This document shows, piece after piece, positions 25,711-34,388 of a stretch of 64,000 bases of DNA. The position numbers and the translations under genes are program-made. Each line of letters opens with the position of its first letter. The first letter of the stretch is position 1. The notes under the pieces are model-generated. The model was not told the origin of the DNA. It saw only the letters and a list, made by a program, of their open reading frames with translations, and did not search any database. Source of the stretch: a virus; IMG/VR virus record IMGVR_UViG_3300037807_000296, positions 1 to 64,000 of that record; one strand, 5' to 3'.

Positions 25711-25718
25711 GATAAATA
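25711..25718 (+). promoter_or_regulatory. Late promoter octamer GATAAATA
   Basis: Intergenic GATAAATAATATT, 46 bases upstream of the next start and not made by a gene end. Confidence 0.6.
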
Positions 25719-25764
25719 ATATTGTTAATTAAGGAAATAATGGAGTTTAATATGTGGATATCTA

Positions 25765-26484
25765 ATGCCGATTAAATCTGAAGGAAAACGATCTAAATTT
25801 GGAAGATTAGGAGATCTATATTACTCTTATAGATTCATTAAACTTATAAGTTTACCCTGGGAAGAGTGGGAAGCTTTCAAGTTAGGTATTATTGATGATG
25901 ATGGTAAAGTTATTAAGAAGCATAGAATCGGTAATGAAGAAAAGAATGCATATACCCCTTTCCACCGATTAACGAGAAATTTAAAAAGACTTTTACATAA
26001 ACTACCCCTAGGATCCCGTATGATTTCTAAAGCTGCTGCTGCATATTTTCTATTAAGAGAAGAGTTGGTGAATCAAGGTGGTAAATCTGATGTTATAGAT
26101 GAAGCGTTCCTCGATTACATTAATAAAGATGATACAGTTGATTTGAATGAGGAGATTGCATTGAAGATCCTTGTGAATGAATCAGCTGTCATGTCTGCAG
26201 ATGTTGCATCATCTCCATCCCCTTTAATATCAGATCCTGATGGATATGCAATGGGAATGCCGTATTATACTTGCTCTCTTGATGTTTATCACAAATGTGT
26301 AAATGGAAAAAGGAAAACGGGCCGTTGGCAATCACATTTGGATGGGGATGAAAGAGCAGAAGGTATTAAGAATTGGGCTAAACTTAATGCTAAAGAGGGT
26401 TTAATGATACAAAATGAGAAAACTAATGCATATACGGTTTTGAGAAGACCATCAGGTCCAGGGAGATGGAACCCTCATACATAA
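25765..26484 (+). CDS. Conserved phage protein (FGRLGDLYYSYRFI family)
   Basis: 239 residues. N-terminal FGRLGDLYYSYRFIKLI and PWEEWEAFKLGIID, then AYTPFHRLTRNLKRLLHK. This pattern recurs, as I recall, in many myoviruses without assigned function. The late promoter suggests a virion or morphogenesis role. The start could be TTG or ATG; ATG 25765 is used here although the ribosome site is weak. Confidence 0.75.
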   Translation: MPIKSEGKRSKFGRLGDLYYSYRFIKLISLPWEEWEAFKLGIIDDDGKVIKKHRIGNEEKNAYTPFHRLTRNLKRLLHKLPLGSRMISKAAAAYFLLREELVNQGGKSDVIDEAFLDYINKDDTVDLNEEIALKILVNESAVMSADVASSPSPLISDPDGYAMGMPYYTCSLDVYHKCVNGKRKTGRWQSHLDGDERAEGIKNWAKLNAKEGLMIQNEKTNAYTVLRRPSGPGRWNPHT

Positions 26485-26494
26485 TGGAGTTATA

Positions 26495-26680
26495 ATGAGA
26501 TATTTTTGTGATAGTGTTAAACGGCCGTATTCATGTGGATATGCCGCGTATAAACCAGTGGTGTGTTGTTTTCATTGTGATAAGAAAGATCATTGTTGGC
26601 AAGAGCAGATTAATGAAAAGTCAGAAGCTAAAATCCCTTGTTTGAATACAGATGTGACTCAATGCGACTTCAATTTCTGA
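26495..26680 (+). CDS. Small cysteine-rich protein
   Basis: 61 residues with nine Cys (CGYAAYKPVVCCFHCDKKDHC). A CxxC and CxxxxxC arrangement could bind zinc. RBS TGGAG. Function unknown. Confidence 0.6.
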   Translation: MRYFCDSVKRPYSCGYAAYKPVVCCFHCDKKDHCWQEQINEKSEAKIPCLNTDVTQCDFNF

Positions 26681-26716
26681 GTGCCTTATCAATAGAATAT
26701 ATGATTTAATTGATGT

Positions 26717-26724
26717 GATAAATA
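26717..26724 (+). promoter_or_regulatory. Late promoter for the tail-fibre block
   Basis: GATAAATAATATC, 25 bases before the ATG at 26749, with AACGGAG in between. Confidence 0.65.
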
Positions 26725-26748
26725 ATATCATAATTAACGGAGAATATA

Positions 26749-27699
26749 ATGGGAAGTAGAAAAATATCTAGTTTACCAGTAGCATCTATTGATGGTACGG
26801 AAGAGTTACTAGTCAATGACTCAGGTACATCTAAAAAAGTAACGATTTCTAATGCAGTCAACTCAGTAGTAGACGTATCAGGCGCTACTGTGGGTGGTGA
26901 TCTGAGCGGAACAGTCTCAAATGCCCAACTAACAGCTAATTCCGTGGGAACATCAGAAATTGTAGATGGATCGGTTACAGCAGCTAAATTAGATACTACA
27001 TATGAATCTGCTGATGCTGACATTCAAACTCACATCACAGCAAGTCATGCACCTTCTGATGCTAACAATTACACATTACCAAGTTCGGTTGTACATGATA
27101 GTGAGTTGAGTTCTTCTACATCAAGTACATCCACCTCAACAGGTGCTAACAGTGCTGCTGTTAAAGCTGCTTACGATAAAGGTAATCATAGTCACTCTTA
27201 TTTAGGTGACTCAGACTCTAGAATTTCTGGTTGGGATGATGCAGCTGCATTTGCTAACGGTGTAGATGATGGTGATAATGTATTAAATAAAGCACATGAA
27301 TTTATCGATGCATTTAATACACTACCAGAATCTTTAAATCTTGCAAATGAACTAGCTGGAAAGGTAGATGATTCACAAGTTCTTACTGATGTACCTACTG
27401 GTGCTGTATTCTCTGATACTACTTATAGTGTTGGTGATAATGGGTTATCTCAGAAGAACTTTACAACTACACTTAAATCTAAGTTAGATGGTATTGAGAC
27501 TGGTGCTACAGCAGACCAAACACAATCAGATATAAATGCTTTAGGCATTACAGCAACAGGAGTTGACCTAGGTAACTGGACATTAACTGAGTCAGCTGGT
27601 GTACTATACTTTGCTACAGGTGGGACTAACAAGATGAAGCTAGATGCTTCAGGTAATCTAACAGTAGTTGGAGACGTTACAGCGTTTGGTACAATTTAA
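26749..27699 (+). CDS. Tail-fibre-like structural protein
   Basis: 316 residues, Ser/Thr/Ala/Asp-rich and low in Cys. It begins RKISSLPVASIDGTEELLVND, a pattern typical of phage fibre N-termini, followed by TVGGDLSGTVSNAQL and GSVTAAKLD repeats. It ends in ADQTQSDINALG and a beta-rich tail. Codon use is less A/T-biased than in the replication genes, suggesting exchange with other phages. First gene of the late fibre operon. Confidence 0.75.
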   Translation: MGSRKISSLPVASIDGTEELLVNDSGTSKKVTISNAVNSVVDVSGATVGGDLSGTVSNAQLTANSVGTSEIVDGSVTAAKLDTTYESADADIQTHITASHAPSDANNYTLPSSVVHDSELSSSTSSTSTSTGANSAAVKAAYDKGNHSHSYLGDSDSRISGWDDAAAFANGVDDGDNVLNKAHEFIDAFNTLPESLNLANELAGKVDDSQVLTDVPTGAVFSDTTYSVGDNGLSQKNFTTTLKSKLDGIETGATADQTQSDINALGITATGVDLGNWTLTESAGVLYFATGGTNKMKLDASGNLTVVGDVTAFGTI

Positions 27700-27709
27700 G
27701 GAGTAATCT

Positions 27710-28672
27710 ATGGCTTTACAGTCTTCGGGAGCAATATCACTAGCTAACACTCAAACAGAGTTTGGAGGTTCTCATCCTATCAGCCTTAGTGAATATTATG
27801 GTGTAGATACTGTACCTTCTTCAGGTGCTATTAGTTTGAGTGACTTCTATGGTACAAGTAATATTGTATATACCGTCGCCACAGGTGGTACAGTTACCAC
27901 TGATGGGGATTATAAGATACATACCTTTACAGGCTCTAGTTCATTTAATGTTTCACAAGTAGGTACTGATGGTACTGTTGAATACTTAGTTGTAGCTGGT
28001 GGTGGTGCAGGTACTCAAGCTGGCGCTGGTGGCGGCGGTGGAGGAGCAGGGGGTTTTAGGAATGGAAACCTTACGATTTCTACTACAGGAAGCAATACCG
28101 TAACTATTGGTGCTGGTGGTACAGACGGTAACGGGTCATCTCAATGGGCAACTAACGGCTCTAATTCGGTATTTAGTTCTATCACCTCAACAGGTGGTGG
28201 CGCTGGTGGTGGTAGACTAACAACACAAGGCTGTAATGGAGTTAACGGTGGTTCAGGTGGCGGTGGCGGCGGACGTGTAGCTTGTTCAGGTGGAACTGGA
28301 GTAAGCGGACAAGGTAAAAATGGCGGAAACGGTTATGGTTACTCAGGTATGTTCCACCCAGGTGGTGGCGGTGGTGGCGCAGGTCAAGCAGGAGTAGGGG
28401 GTAACTCTAGTAATGGAGGTAACGGTGGTAATGGTAAACAGTTCTATGGTACTTACTACGCTGGCGGTGGTGGCGGTGGTAAAGAATACGCAGGTTCAAA
28501 TGGTACTGGCGGCTTAGGTGGCGGTGGTGGTCCTACTGGAAATGATGCAGGAGATATTAACACAGGCTCAGGTGGAGTAGGTGGTGGTGGCTCAGGTTGG
28601 GGCAGCTACCCTAACCAACCATCAGGGGCAGGCGGTTCAGGCGTTATAATTATTCGTTACAAGTACCAATAA
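27710..28672 (+). CDS. Glycine-rich tail-fibre adhesin
   Basis: 320 residues. The N-terminal part has two copies of a GAISLxD/N...EYYG or FYG module (residues 5-50). Next is a beta region (VEYLVVAGGGAG), then about 200 residues with long Gly runs that end in SGVIIIRY. Glycine-rich tips of this kind form receptor-binding polyglycine bundles in phage adhesins. GC content (GGT/GGC codons) is far above the surrounding genes. RBS AAGGAG. Confidence 0.75.
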   Translation: MALQSSGAISLANTQTEFGGSHPISLSEYYGVDTVPSSGAISLSDFYGTSNIVYTVATGGTVTTDGDYKIHTFTGSSSFNVSQVGTDGTVEYLVVAGGGAGTQAGAGGGGGGAGGFRNGNLTISTTGSNTVTIGAGGTDGNGSSQWATNGSNSVFSSITSTGGGAGGGRLTTQGCNGVNGGSGGGGGGRVACSGGTGVSGQGKNGGNGYGYSGMFHPGGGGGGAGQAGVGGNSSNGGNGGNGKQFYGTYYAGGGGGGKEYAGSNGTGGLGGGGGPTGNDAGDINTGSGGVGGGGSGWGSYPNQPSGAGGSGVIIIRYKYQ

Positions 28673-28681
28673 GGAGATAAT

Positions 28682-29056
28682 ATGGCACATTTTGCACAAA
28701 TAGAAAACAACATAGTAACTCAAGTAATTGTTGTAGATAATAACGATATACTTGACGCACAAGGTAATGAATCAGAAGCTATAGGTACTCAGTTTTGTAC
28801 TGACCTATTAGGTGGCACATGGGTACAAACATCTTATAATAATTCTTTTAGAAAGAATTACGCGGGTACTGGTTTTACTTTCGACGACAATAGAGATGCG
28901 TTTATTGCTCCTCAACCTTATCCATCATGGGTATTAGTTGAAGATATTTGCATTTGGGAAGCACCTGTACCATATCCAGAAGATGTTGGTACAGAAGATG
29001 ATCCGATAAGGTATATTTGGAATGAAGCATCAGTTTCTTGGGTAGAAACTGATTAA
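28682..29056 (+). CDS. Fibre-associated protein (MAHFAQIENNIV family)
   Basis: 124 residues. It opens MAHFAQIENNIVTQVIVVDN and contains GTWVQTSYNNSFRKNYAG, followed by PQPYPSW. Proteins with this layout, as I recall, follow fibre genes in marine phages and may be fibre components or chaperones. RBS AAGGAG. Same codon style as the two genes before it. Confidence 0.7.
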   Translation: MAHFAQIENNIVTQVIVVDNNDILDAQGNESEAIGTQFCTDLLGGTWVQTSYNNSFRKNYAGTGFTFDDNRDAFIAPQPYPSWVLVEDICIWEAPVPYPEDVGTEDDPIRYIWNEASVSWVETD

Positions 29057-29154
29057 CATGATATAATTATTATCAACATTCTTAACACTACTGAGATTAT
29101 TGATATTAAAGATTATTTTACCTTTGATGAAATAAAGAGTTAAATTTGGAACAG

Positions 29155-29325
29155 ATGAGCGATAATACCAAACCTCCTCTGTTTGTAAGGTTTATCAGAT
29201 TCATTCTTAGGTATAAAAAGTATAAACCTAGAGAGCACAGATTCATCGATTATAAGTTGACGAACTTGGATAAGTTTATGCTGGATATGCCACATAATGG
29301 ACATATAAATGTAACCTTTCACTAA
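29155..29325 (+). CDS. Small basic protein, unknown
   Basis: 56 residues from ATG 29155 (a TTG at 29146 would add three). Basic aromatic segment PPLFVRFIRFILRYKKYKPR, then a polar tail ending NVTFH. It could associate with membranes. The ribosome site is weak, so the call is tentative. Confidence 0.45.
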   Translation: MSDNTKPPLFVRFIRFILRYKKYKPREHRFIDYKLTNLDKFMLDMPHNGHINVTFH

Positions 29326-29419
29326 TTAAAATTACAATAGTTAAAGAACATAAATACTATCTAAATGGATATAAAATTTAGCTTCTTATGATAGCTTGAG
29401 AATGTATTAAGGAGTAGTA

Positions 29420-29710
29420 ATGAGTCAAGATTTAGAGGATCGTGTTACTGCTCTTGAAAAAGAGGTAGCAGGTATTCAAGGGCAGTTAAAGTCTGATATG
29501 AAGCATATTGATAGACGATTTGATGAGCTTGAATCTGATATGCGGAGATTATTGGAGAAGTTGGATACTGTTAATGATAGTATATCAATTGCGAATACAA
29601 CAGGTCAATTAGCAACTCAGAAAGCATCAGGTAATGAGAAATTATTAGCTACTGTTATTGCAGTTATAGCGGCGTTGATTGGTTATTTTGGTGAGAGGGT
29701 GATGCTATAA
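29420..29710 (+). CDS. Coiled-coil protein with C-terminal membrane anchor
   Basis: 96 residues. A coiled coil spans about residues 3-60 (DLEDRVTALEKEVAGIQGQL). A single hydrophobic segment LLATVIAVIAALIGYF comes near the end. This resembles XhlA-type and spanin-like partners in lysis modules. RBS AAGGAGTAGT. The stop overlaps the next ATG. Confidence 0.65.
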   Translation: MSQDLEDRVTALEKEVAGIQGQLKSDMKHIDRRFDELESDMRRLLEKLDTVNDSISIANTTGQLATQKASGNEKLLATVIAVIAALIGYFGERVML

Positions 29711-30045
29711 TGGATACATCAATATTTCTTACAATTTCTCAAGCTGCTATGGTAGGTATCACATTCACAGTCTTAGTCTATTTATTCTGTCATCGTAATA
29801 TATACAGTATCCATGACTTTGGGATAGTAATAGCGATATTTATCTCATTGATGACTAGATATAGCCTCCCTATGCCCCCTGCTTCACATGTCGGAGGCAT
29901 TACGCTGCTTAACATTATATTTGTTGCAGTGTTGGCGATGGTTTGGTCAAGACCTTCTAATATACCTTTTATAGATAAATTTAATGATTGTGGATGGAAA
30001 CGATTAGCTTGTAAATTATTCGGAGGAAAAATTTGCTATGACTAG
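29710..30045 (+). CDS. Membrane protein, holin candidate
   Basis: 111 residues with three hydrophobic segments (about residues 12-27, 37-48 and 64-82) and a short charged tail. Size and context, next to a coiled-coil anchor and a lipoprotein, fit a holin or antiholin. No specific family motif. Confidence 0.5.
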   Translation: MDTSIFLTISQAAMVGITFTVLVYLFCHRNIYSIHDFGIVIAIFISLMTRYSLPMPPASHVGGITLLNIIFVAVLAMVWSRPSNIPFIDKFNDCGWKRLACKLFGGKICYD

Positions 30046-30262
30046 AGAAGATAAGTTTTGGAATATAGCTGCAATCATTTCCACTGTGATTGCTTGTATT
30101 ATTATAATTTCATCATTATCAGGCTGCAACACTGGTATTAGATATGAACACCCTAAACAATTTAATCCAGTATTATACAAAGAAAGAATTATACAAGTAA
30201 GCGTTGATATAGATGGTAATTGTAGAACTGAAGATGAGGATTGGGTATGCCAGATGAATTAG
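30038..30262 (+). CDS. Small lipoprotein, outer-spanin candidate
   Basis: 74 residues. A hydrophobic stretch IAAIISTVIACIIIISS leads into the lipobox LSGC at about residues 27-30. About 45 residues of periplasmic tail follow. Overlaps both neighbours. Fits an Rz1-like outer-membrane spanin subunit. Confidence 0.55.
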   Translation: MTREDKFWNIAAIISTVIACIIIISSLSGCNTGIRYEHPKQFNPVLYKERIIQVSVDIDGNCRTEDEDWVCQMN

Positions 30263-30339
30263 TAGTATTCCTTTTAATAGTAACAATAGCTATTGGTATT
30301 GGTTGTATATATAGCAATTGTGGTGAAGATAAACAATGA
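30247..30339 (+). CDS. 30-residue membrane microprotein
   Basis: ATG 30247 lies inside the end of the lipoprotein gene and the TGA overlaps the next ATG. One hydrophobic segment (LVVFLLIVTIAIGIGCIY). The double overlap argues for real, coupled translation. Confidence 0.5.
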   Translation: MPDELVVFLLIVTIAIGIGCIYSNCGEDKQ

Positions 30340-30584
30340 ATATTGAAGCGGAATGGCTGTTGGCGTTGATAGCATTTCCTGTAATAGGGTTTTTCTTTAA
30401 GATGTTCCTGACGAACTTCGATAAGCACGATGCAAGAATGGACTTGATGGAAAAGGAACTAGTTAGTCGAGTGGAGTGGCAGAGAGAGTTAGACAGAACT
30501 AATCGAATTGTAGGAGAACTCTTTAATCAAAAAGCAGATAAAGAGTTGGTTGAAGCTATAACAGGAAAATCAAATGAAACTTAG
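30336..30584 (+). CDS. Membrane-anchored coiled-coil protein
   Basis: 82 residues. An N-terminal membrane segment (WLLALIAFPVIGFFFKMFL) precedes a charged helix (MDLMEKELVSRVEWQREL). The layout of an inner-membrane spanin subunit or lysis accessory. Confidence 0.55.
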   Translation: MNIEAEWLLALIAFPVIGFFFKMFLTNFDKHDARMDLMEKELVSRVEWQRELDRTNRIVGELFNQKADKELVEAITGKSNET

Positions 30585-30954
30585 TATAGAGAAATTAGGA
30601 ACCTTTTTAGGTATCGCAACTGCACTAAGTGCATCAGTCGGTGGTTACTTTGTGATGGAAGATAGACAAAACACTCTAATCAATACTGTTGAGACGTTAT
30701 CTCAAGAGATGAAAGAAGTTAGAGAGAGTGGTGATCTGATATTGAGAGTCGGGATATTAGAGACTAAAATTGAGTTAACGGAATCTTACGATGATGCTTG
30801 GATTAGAAAGTTATCTGATGATAATATGAACAAAATCATACTAATAAATGAGCGTACACGTAAAATCAAAGATATCGAGAAAATTATTAATGATGAGATA
30901 ATACCATCAATTGATGATATATTCGATGATATAGATAAATTTACAGGAAGATAG
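30574..30954 (+). CDS. Membrane-anchored coiled-coil protein, inner-spanin candidate
   Basis: 126 residues. A membrane segment at about residues 9-25 (FLGIATALSASVGGYF) is followed by about 95 residues of charged helix. Overlaps the previous gene by 11 bases. With the lipoprotein at 30038 it could form a spanin pair. Confidence 0.5.
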   Translation: MKLSIEKLGTFLGIATALSASVGGYFVMEDRQNTLINTVETLSQEMKEVRESGDLILRVGILETKIELTESYDDAWIRKLSDDNMNKIILINERTRKIKDIEKIINDEIIPSIDDIFDDIDKFTGR

Positions 30955-30956
30955 AT

Positions 30957-31265
30957 ATGAAATTAATAATGATGCTTATGGTTATGGTTACCTTTACTGC
31001 TAATGGCGCAGAGCTTTTGGAATGTAAAGACGGAGAATTGAGTTTTGGTATAGATAGAGCTCAAGCAGTTAATGAGAACACTTTTAGACTGGGATGGATA
31101 ATGCCTATTAACTCTAATTGTAAACAAATCAATAGAGATCAAGCTAGAGCCAATCGAATCAAAGATGAAACTAACTTACTAGCAGCATGTGCTGATTACA
31201 GAAGTTTAACAGTTGATCCAACTAAATTCCCGACACTTGAAGCGGCTTGTAAATTAAGTAAATAA
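30957..31265 (+). CDS. Secreted periplasmic protein, unknown
   Basis: 102 residues with a signal peptide (LIMMLMVMVTFTANGAE, cleavage near residue 19) and four Cys in the mature part (LLECKD, NCKQ, AACAD, AACKL), likely two disulfides. Last gene of the lysis-like run. Function unknown. Confidence 0.6.
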   Translation: MKLIMMLMVMVTFTANGAELLECKDGELSFGIDRAQAVNENTFRLGWIMPINSNCKQINRDQARANRIKDETNLLAACADYRSLTVDPTKFPTLEAACKLSK

Positions 31266-31273
31266 CTAATATA

Positions 31274-31281
31274 GATAAATA
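31274..31281 (+). promoter_or_regulatory. Late promoter octamer GATAAATA
   Basis: Intergenic GATAAATATC, 25 bases before the ATG at 31306, with ACGAGGA between. Confidence 0.6.
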
Positions 31282-31305
31282 TCTCTATTAATACGAGGAA
31301 TTATC

Positions 31306-31683
31306 ATGCACATGTCGAATTACTTAGAGGATGGTCTACTTAACCATCTCTTGTCTAATATACCACTTGAATTTACAATACCATATCTAGCCTTATACAC
31401 ATCTGATCCTACTGATGCTGAAATTGGTATTGAATGTTCTGACGTTAATTATAGTAGACAATCAATAACATTTGATACATCTTTGAATGGTGAAACTTCT
31501 AATACTGACTACATTACATTCCTTCCATTTACAGGTGATGTTACAATCACTCATATTGGTATCATGAATGCTCCTATTGGAGGGAATTTGATGTTTCACG
31601 TGGACTTATCTACATCTAAAATAATGCATGATACAGATGAGTTAAGATTTCATCCAGGAAGTCTTACTATAAGATTATCATAA
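31306..31683 (+). CDS. Tail-fibre or tail-associated structural protein
   Basis: 125 residues. It begins SNYLEDGLLNHLLSN, then YLALYTSDPTDAEIGIE and THIGIMNAPIGGNLMFH, ending FHPGSLTIRLS. This layout is widespread in phage tail-fibre-linked proteins. An ATG two codons downstream (MSNYLED) is an alternative start. Confidence 0.75.
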   Translation: MHMSNYLEDGLLNHLLSNIPLEFTIPYLALYTSDPTDAEIGIECSDVNYSRQSITFDTSLNGETSNTDYITFLPFTGDVTITHIGIMNAPIGGNLMFHVDLSTSKIMHDTDELRFHPGSLTIRLS

Positions 31684-32117
31684 TGGGTGCTAAGTTAGCC
31701 CCTAACTCATTTCATGAACGTGTTATATTAGTCCATAACTGGGCTTATGAGAAGTTATCGGAGTATAAAAGTTGTCACGAAAAGATATCAGTTGAGTGTA
31801 AAGAGCATGGAGTTTTTGAAATAGAGCCTCATAGTCTATTAAGTGGCCATGGGTGTCCTAAGTGTGCTAGAGAAGAACGGAGACGTAGTTTAACTATGTT
31901 CCTTGAAAAAGCTAAGATGGTCCATAAGAATACATATTCATATACTATGATTAAACCAGGATGGATAACCGGGAAGATTGAAGTTACATGTATAGATCAC
32001 GGAGGTTTCATGGTGGATGCAGACTATTTCCTTAAAACTAATAAAGATGGGAGCCCTAAGACTGGCTGCCCTAAATGTAACAAAAGACAGAAAATAGGTA
32101 ATACATTATTAGGTTGA
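31683..32117 (+). CDS. Tandem zinc-finger protein related to endonuclease DNA-binding domains
   Basis: 144 residues containing two copies of one module: (F.E.)...VECKEHGVFEI...GHGCPKC and VTCIDHGGFMV...TGCPKC. Each has a C-x-x-H-G-x-F and C-P-x-C zinc site. Such modules (DUF723-type, as I recall) are attached to phage homing endonucleases. No nuclease domain is present, so it may be a remnant or a stand-alone DNA-binding protein. It starts within the stop of the tail gene. Confidence 0.6.
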   Translation: MGAKLAPNSFHERVILVHNWAYEKLSEYKSCHEKISVECKEHGVFEIEPHSLLSGHGCPKCAREERRRSLTMFLEKAKMVHKNTYSYTMIKPGWITGKIEVTCIDHGGFMVDADYFLKTNKDGSPKTGCPKCNKRQKIGNTLLG

Positions 32118-32158
32118 CAACGCACTCAGAATGTTATTAAAAATAACATTAATTGAGA

Positions 32159-32166
32159 GATAAATA
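32159..32166 (+). promoter_or_regulatory. Late promoter octamer GATAAATA
   Basis: Intergenic GATAAATAAATA, 28 bases before the ATG at 32195, with AACGGAG between. Confidence 0.65.
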
Positions 32167-32194
32167 AATACACAATCAAATAACGGAGATGTAA

Positions 32195-32710
32195 ATGGGT
32201 ATCAAATTTTCAAATAATGCTGGAACAATAATATCAGCAGATGTAACTAGTGACGCAACAAGTATACTTGTCGATGATGCATCAGAATTTCCTACTTTAG
32301 GAGCAGGTGATTGGTGTTATGCTACGATTATAGGTTCTTTTGGAATTGAAATAGTGAAAGTTACTGCTATAACGGGTAATAATATGGTCGTTGAGCGAGC
32401 AAAAGATAATACTAGCGCTCTCACGTTCACATCAAGTGATAGATTCGAATTACGTAATAATGCGGCAATGTTTGAAGATATTACAGCAGCTGCTGTAATA
32501 TCCCTAAACCATAGTGCTATAACCACAGTCACAGATGCTGGTATATCAACATATAACTTTACATACAACCCAAACTTTGTCACTGTTTACATTAATAGAC
32601 AGATATTGAGAGAAGCGGAATACACAGCAACCAACGGAACAAGCATCACATTTATTGTTTCGTTGAATGTTGGGGATGATATCGAAACCACTACTACAAC
32701 AGGAGCATAA
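32195..32710 (+). CDS. Tail-fibre-like structural protein
   Basis: 171 residues, Thr/Ala/Asn-rich. It begins [19 protein letters not shown] and has [12 protein letters not shown], typical of fibre-type beta domains. It ends in a Thr run (ETTTTTGA). Next to the collagen-like gene, so probably part of the fibre complex. Confidence 0.7.
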   Translation: MGIKFSNNAGTIISADVTSDATSILVDDASEFPTLGAGDWCYATIIGSFGIEIVKVTAITGNNMVVERAKDNTSALTFTSSDRFELRNNAAMFEDITAAAVISLNHSAITTVTDAGISTYNFTYNPNFVTVYINRQILREAEYTATNGTSITFIVSLNVGDDIETTTTTGA

Positions 32711-32711
32711 C

Positions 32712-33293
32712 ATGGGTAAATTCAGACAAATATATAATAAAGCAGGTGTTGTGCAGAGTATTGATAAGGATAAGTTTTACACTCTTGATATATCAGGTAA
32801 TGTAACTGAGCATGTTGATAAAACTGCCGCTGAAGCTGCAAGTGCACCTGAAGACACTTTAAACATAACTGGTAACCCAGCTGATATTAGACGTACTGAT
32901 AACCTTGAGGAGAATATTAGTGTATTAGCTCGTAAGAAAGCTAATGCTGATATGAGCAACGTTGATAGTCTTCCACCATCTGTAGTTGCTACATTGAAGG
33001 GTGATACTGGTAATACTGGCCCTGCTGGTTCTAATGGAGCTACTGGTAATACTGGCCCTGCTGGTTCTAAGGGTGATACTGGTAATACTGGCCCTGCTGG
33101 AGCTACTGGTAATACTGGCCCTGCTGGTTCTAATGGAGCTACTGGTAATACTGGCCCTGCTGGTTCTAATGGAGCTACTGGTAATACTGGCCCTGCTGGT
33201 TCTAATGGAGCTACTGGCCCTGCTGGAGCTAAAGGAGATGTTGGTGCAACTTTTGTGATGAATGGCTCAACTTTAGCAATTACGACCCCATAA
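32712..33293 (+). CDS. Collagen-like tail-fibre protein
   Basis: 193 residues from ATG 32712. About 95 residues are followed by an uninterrupted Gly-X-Y tract ([20 protein letters not shown] and onward) of about 75 residues and a short C-terminal cap. Collagen tracts trimerise phage fibres. The tract is made of near-identical DNA repeats at about 33000-33230, prone to length change. Confidence 0.8.
   Translation: MGKFRQIYNKAGVVQSIDKDKFYTLDISGNVTEHVDKTAAEAASAPEDTLNITGNPADIRRTDNLEENISVLARKKANADMSNVDSLPPSVVATLKGDTGNTGPAGSNGATGNTGPAGSKGDTGNTGPAGATGNTGPAGSNGATGNTGPAGSNGATGNTGPAGSNGATGPAGAKGDVGATFVMNGSTLAITTP
33000..33230 (+). repeat. Tandem repeats encoding the collagen tract
   Basis: The blocks GGTAATACTGGCCCTGCTGG and TCTAATGGAGCTACT recur in near-exact tandem with 36-39 base periodicity. 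The repeat is coding and in frame. Confidence 0.8.
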
Positions 33294-33297
33294 CACT

Positions 33298-33837
33298 ATG
33301 GCTACTCAGTTAATAGATTTTTCGATTGTTCGTGACTTCATTTACAACGGTGTTAATCAAGGGTACAGTTGTATCTACCTCAATGGTACTCGTCTATGGG
33401 AACGCTATCAAATAGAAGAGGTGTATCAAGAGTGGGTGAATTCAGGGTATGAAGAGGATGTATTAGAGTGGGTGAATGTATATCGAGACTCTAGCGGTAC
33501 ATACGTTTTACCTAGTTCCATATTAGGTGAGAGCTGGATTGGCGCGAGTTATTTTTATACTATTTTTAAGGAGGGTATAGCTGTTGAACTCACAGATACT
33601 GGAAATCACGGCAACAAAGGTCAACATACCTATGGAGCGGGTGGACGGGGTGCCTTCTCGACAGGTCGTGGGTATCAACTTAAAAACACACAACCCGGCG
33701 GACAGATTCACAGTATTGTGCATTCAGGTGCCACTCCCGCATGGAATAACAGTTACCAACAAGTCGTAGGTACGCAGTGGGTAGACACTAGTATTTATGT
33801 ATATAAAACTAAATTAACAGATATGTGGTATTACTAG
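33298..33837 (+). CDS. Putative fibre tip or adhesin, unknown
   Basis: 179 residues, aromatic-rich (Tyr and Trp) with GNHGNKGQHTYGAGGRGAFS near residues 101-120. Follows the collagen gene directly. Codon use is less AT-biased than average. I do not recognise a family. A receptor-binding or chaperone role is inferred from place. Confidence 0.6.
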   Translation: MATQLIDFSIVRDFIYNGVNQGYSCIYLNGTRLWERYQIEEVYQEWVNSGYEEDVLEWVNVYRDSSGTYVLPSSILGESWIGASYFYTIFKEGIAVELTDTGNHGNKGQHTYGAGGRGAFSTGRGYQLKNTQPGGQIHSIVHSGATPAWNNSYQQVVGTQWVDTSIYVYKTKLTDMWYY

Positions 33838-33849
33838 GAGATATATAAG

Positions 33850-34257
33850 ATGAGCATTTTAATTTATAACGGAGTCACTTCGTTAATTGAAAAGGATAAC
33901 AAACAACTACTGTCTAAGCAGAAGCCAAAGTTTACTTTTGAATATGAGACAATTCAGTTCACGGAGCATACTAAATCTTTTGTTTTTGCTGACAAAGTCG
34001 TAGAGTTAAGTGAAGAGCAAAGCATAGAGGTGTTGGATTTTATAGGGGGCGTGTCTGAAGATAAAGAAACTGCTAGTCAGATCGCATCAAATTTAGAGAG
34101 TTTGCGATATCTCACAGACACTGATTGGGTAAATAGTAAGTACACTGATGAAGTTGTATTGTTAAAGAACATGACTAGAGTTGAGTTTCTGGCCAAATAT
34201 CGTGAGGTTTTGGAAGCGAGAGTAATAGCAAGGAAAAATGTAGTTGAAATAGAGTAA
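33850..34257 (+). CDS. Tail-fibre-assembly-like protein
   Basis: 135 residues. The C-terminal part has LRYLTDTDWVNSKYTDEV followed by a helix with REVLEARV, resembling tail-fibre assembly and DUF4376-type fibre chaperones in layout. Last gene of the fibre operon. Confidence 0.6.
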   Translation: MSILIYNGVTSLIEKDNKQLLSKQKPKFTFEYETIQFTEHTKSFVFADKVVELSEEQSIEVLDFIGGVSEDKETASQIASNLESLRYLTDTDWVNSKYTDEVVLLKNMTRVEFLAKYREVLEARVIARKNVVEIE

Positions 34258-34353
34258 TGAAATTAGAATTGATAATTCAATAACACTTCATGGTGTAGAT
34301 GTTGTTTCAGTTAAGTACTCTAGATAATTGTAAGTATTAATTCATGTTCATTA

Positions 34354-34382
34354 TTACCATCTAGCATTTTATGTGGTATAAT
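34354..34382 (+). promoter_or_regulatory. Promoter for primase gene, leaderless arrangement
   Basis: TTACCA (34354-34359) and TATAAT (34377-34382), 17 bases apart. The ATG at 34389 begins seven bases after the last base of the box, with no Shine-Dalgarno. Confidence 0.65.
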
Positions 34383-34388
34383 ATAATC

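Noticed and set aside
33001-33258. Leu/Val-rich frame overlapping the collagen tract
   Set aside because: Shadow frame created by the GGT/CCT repeats of the collagen-like gene.
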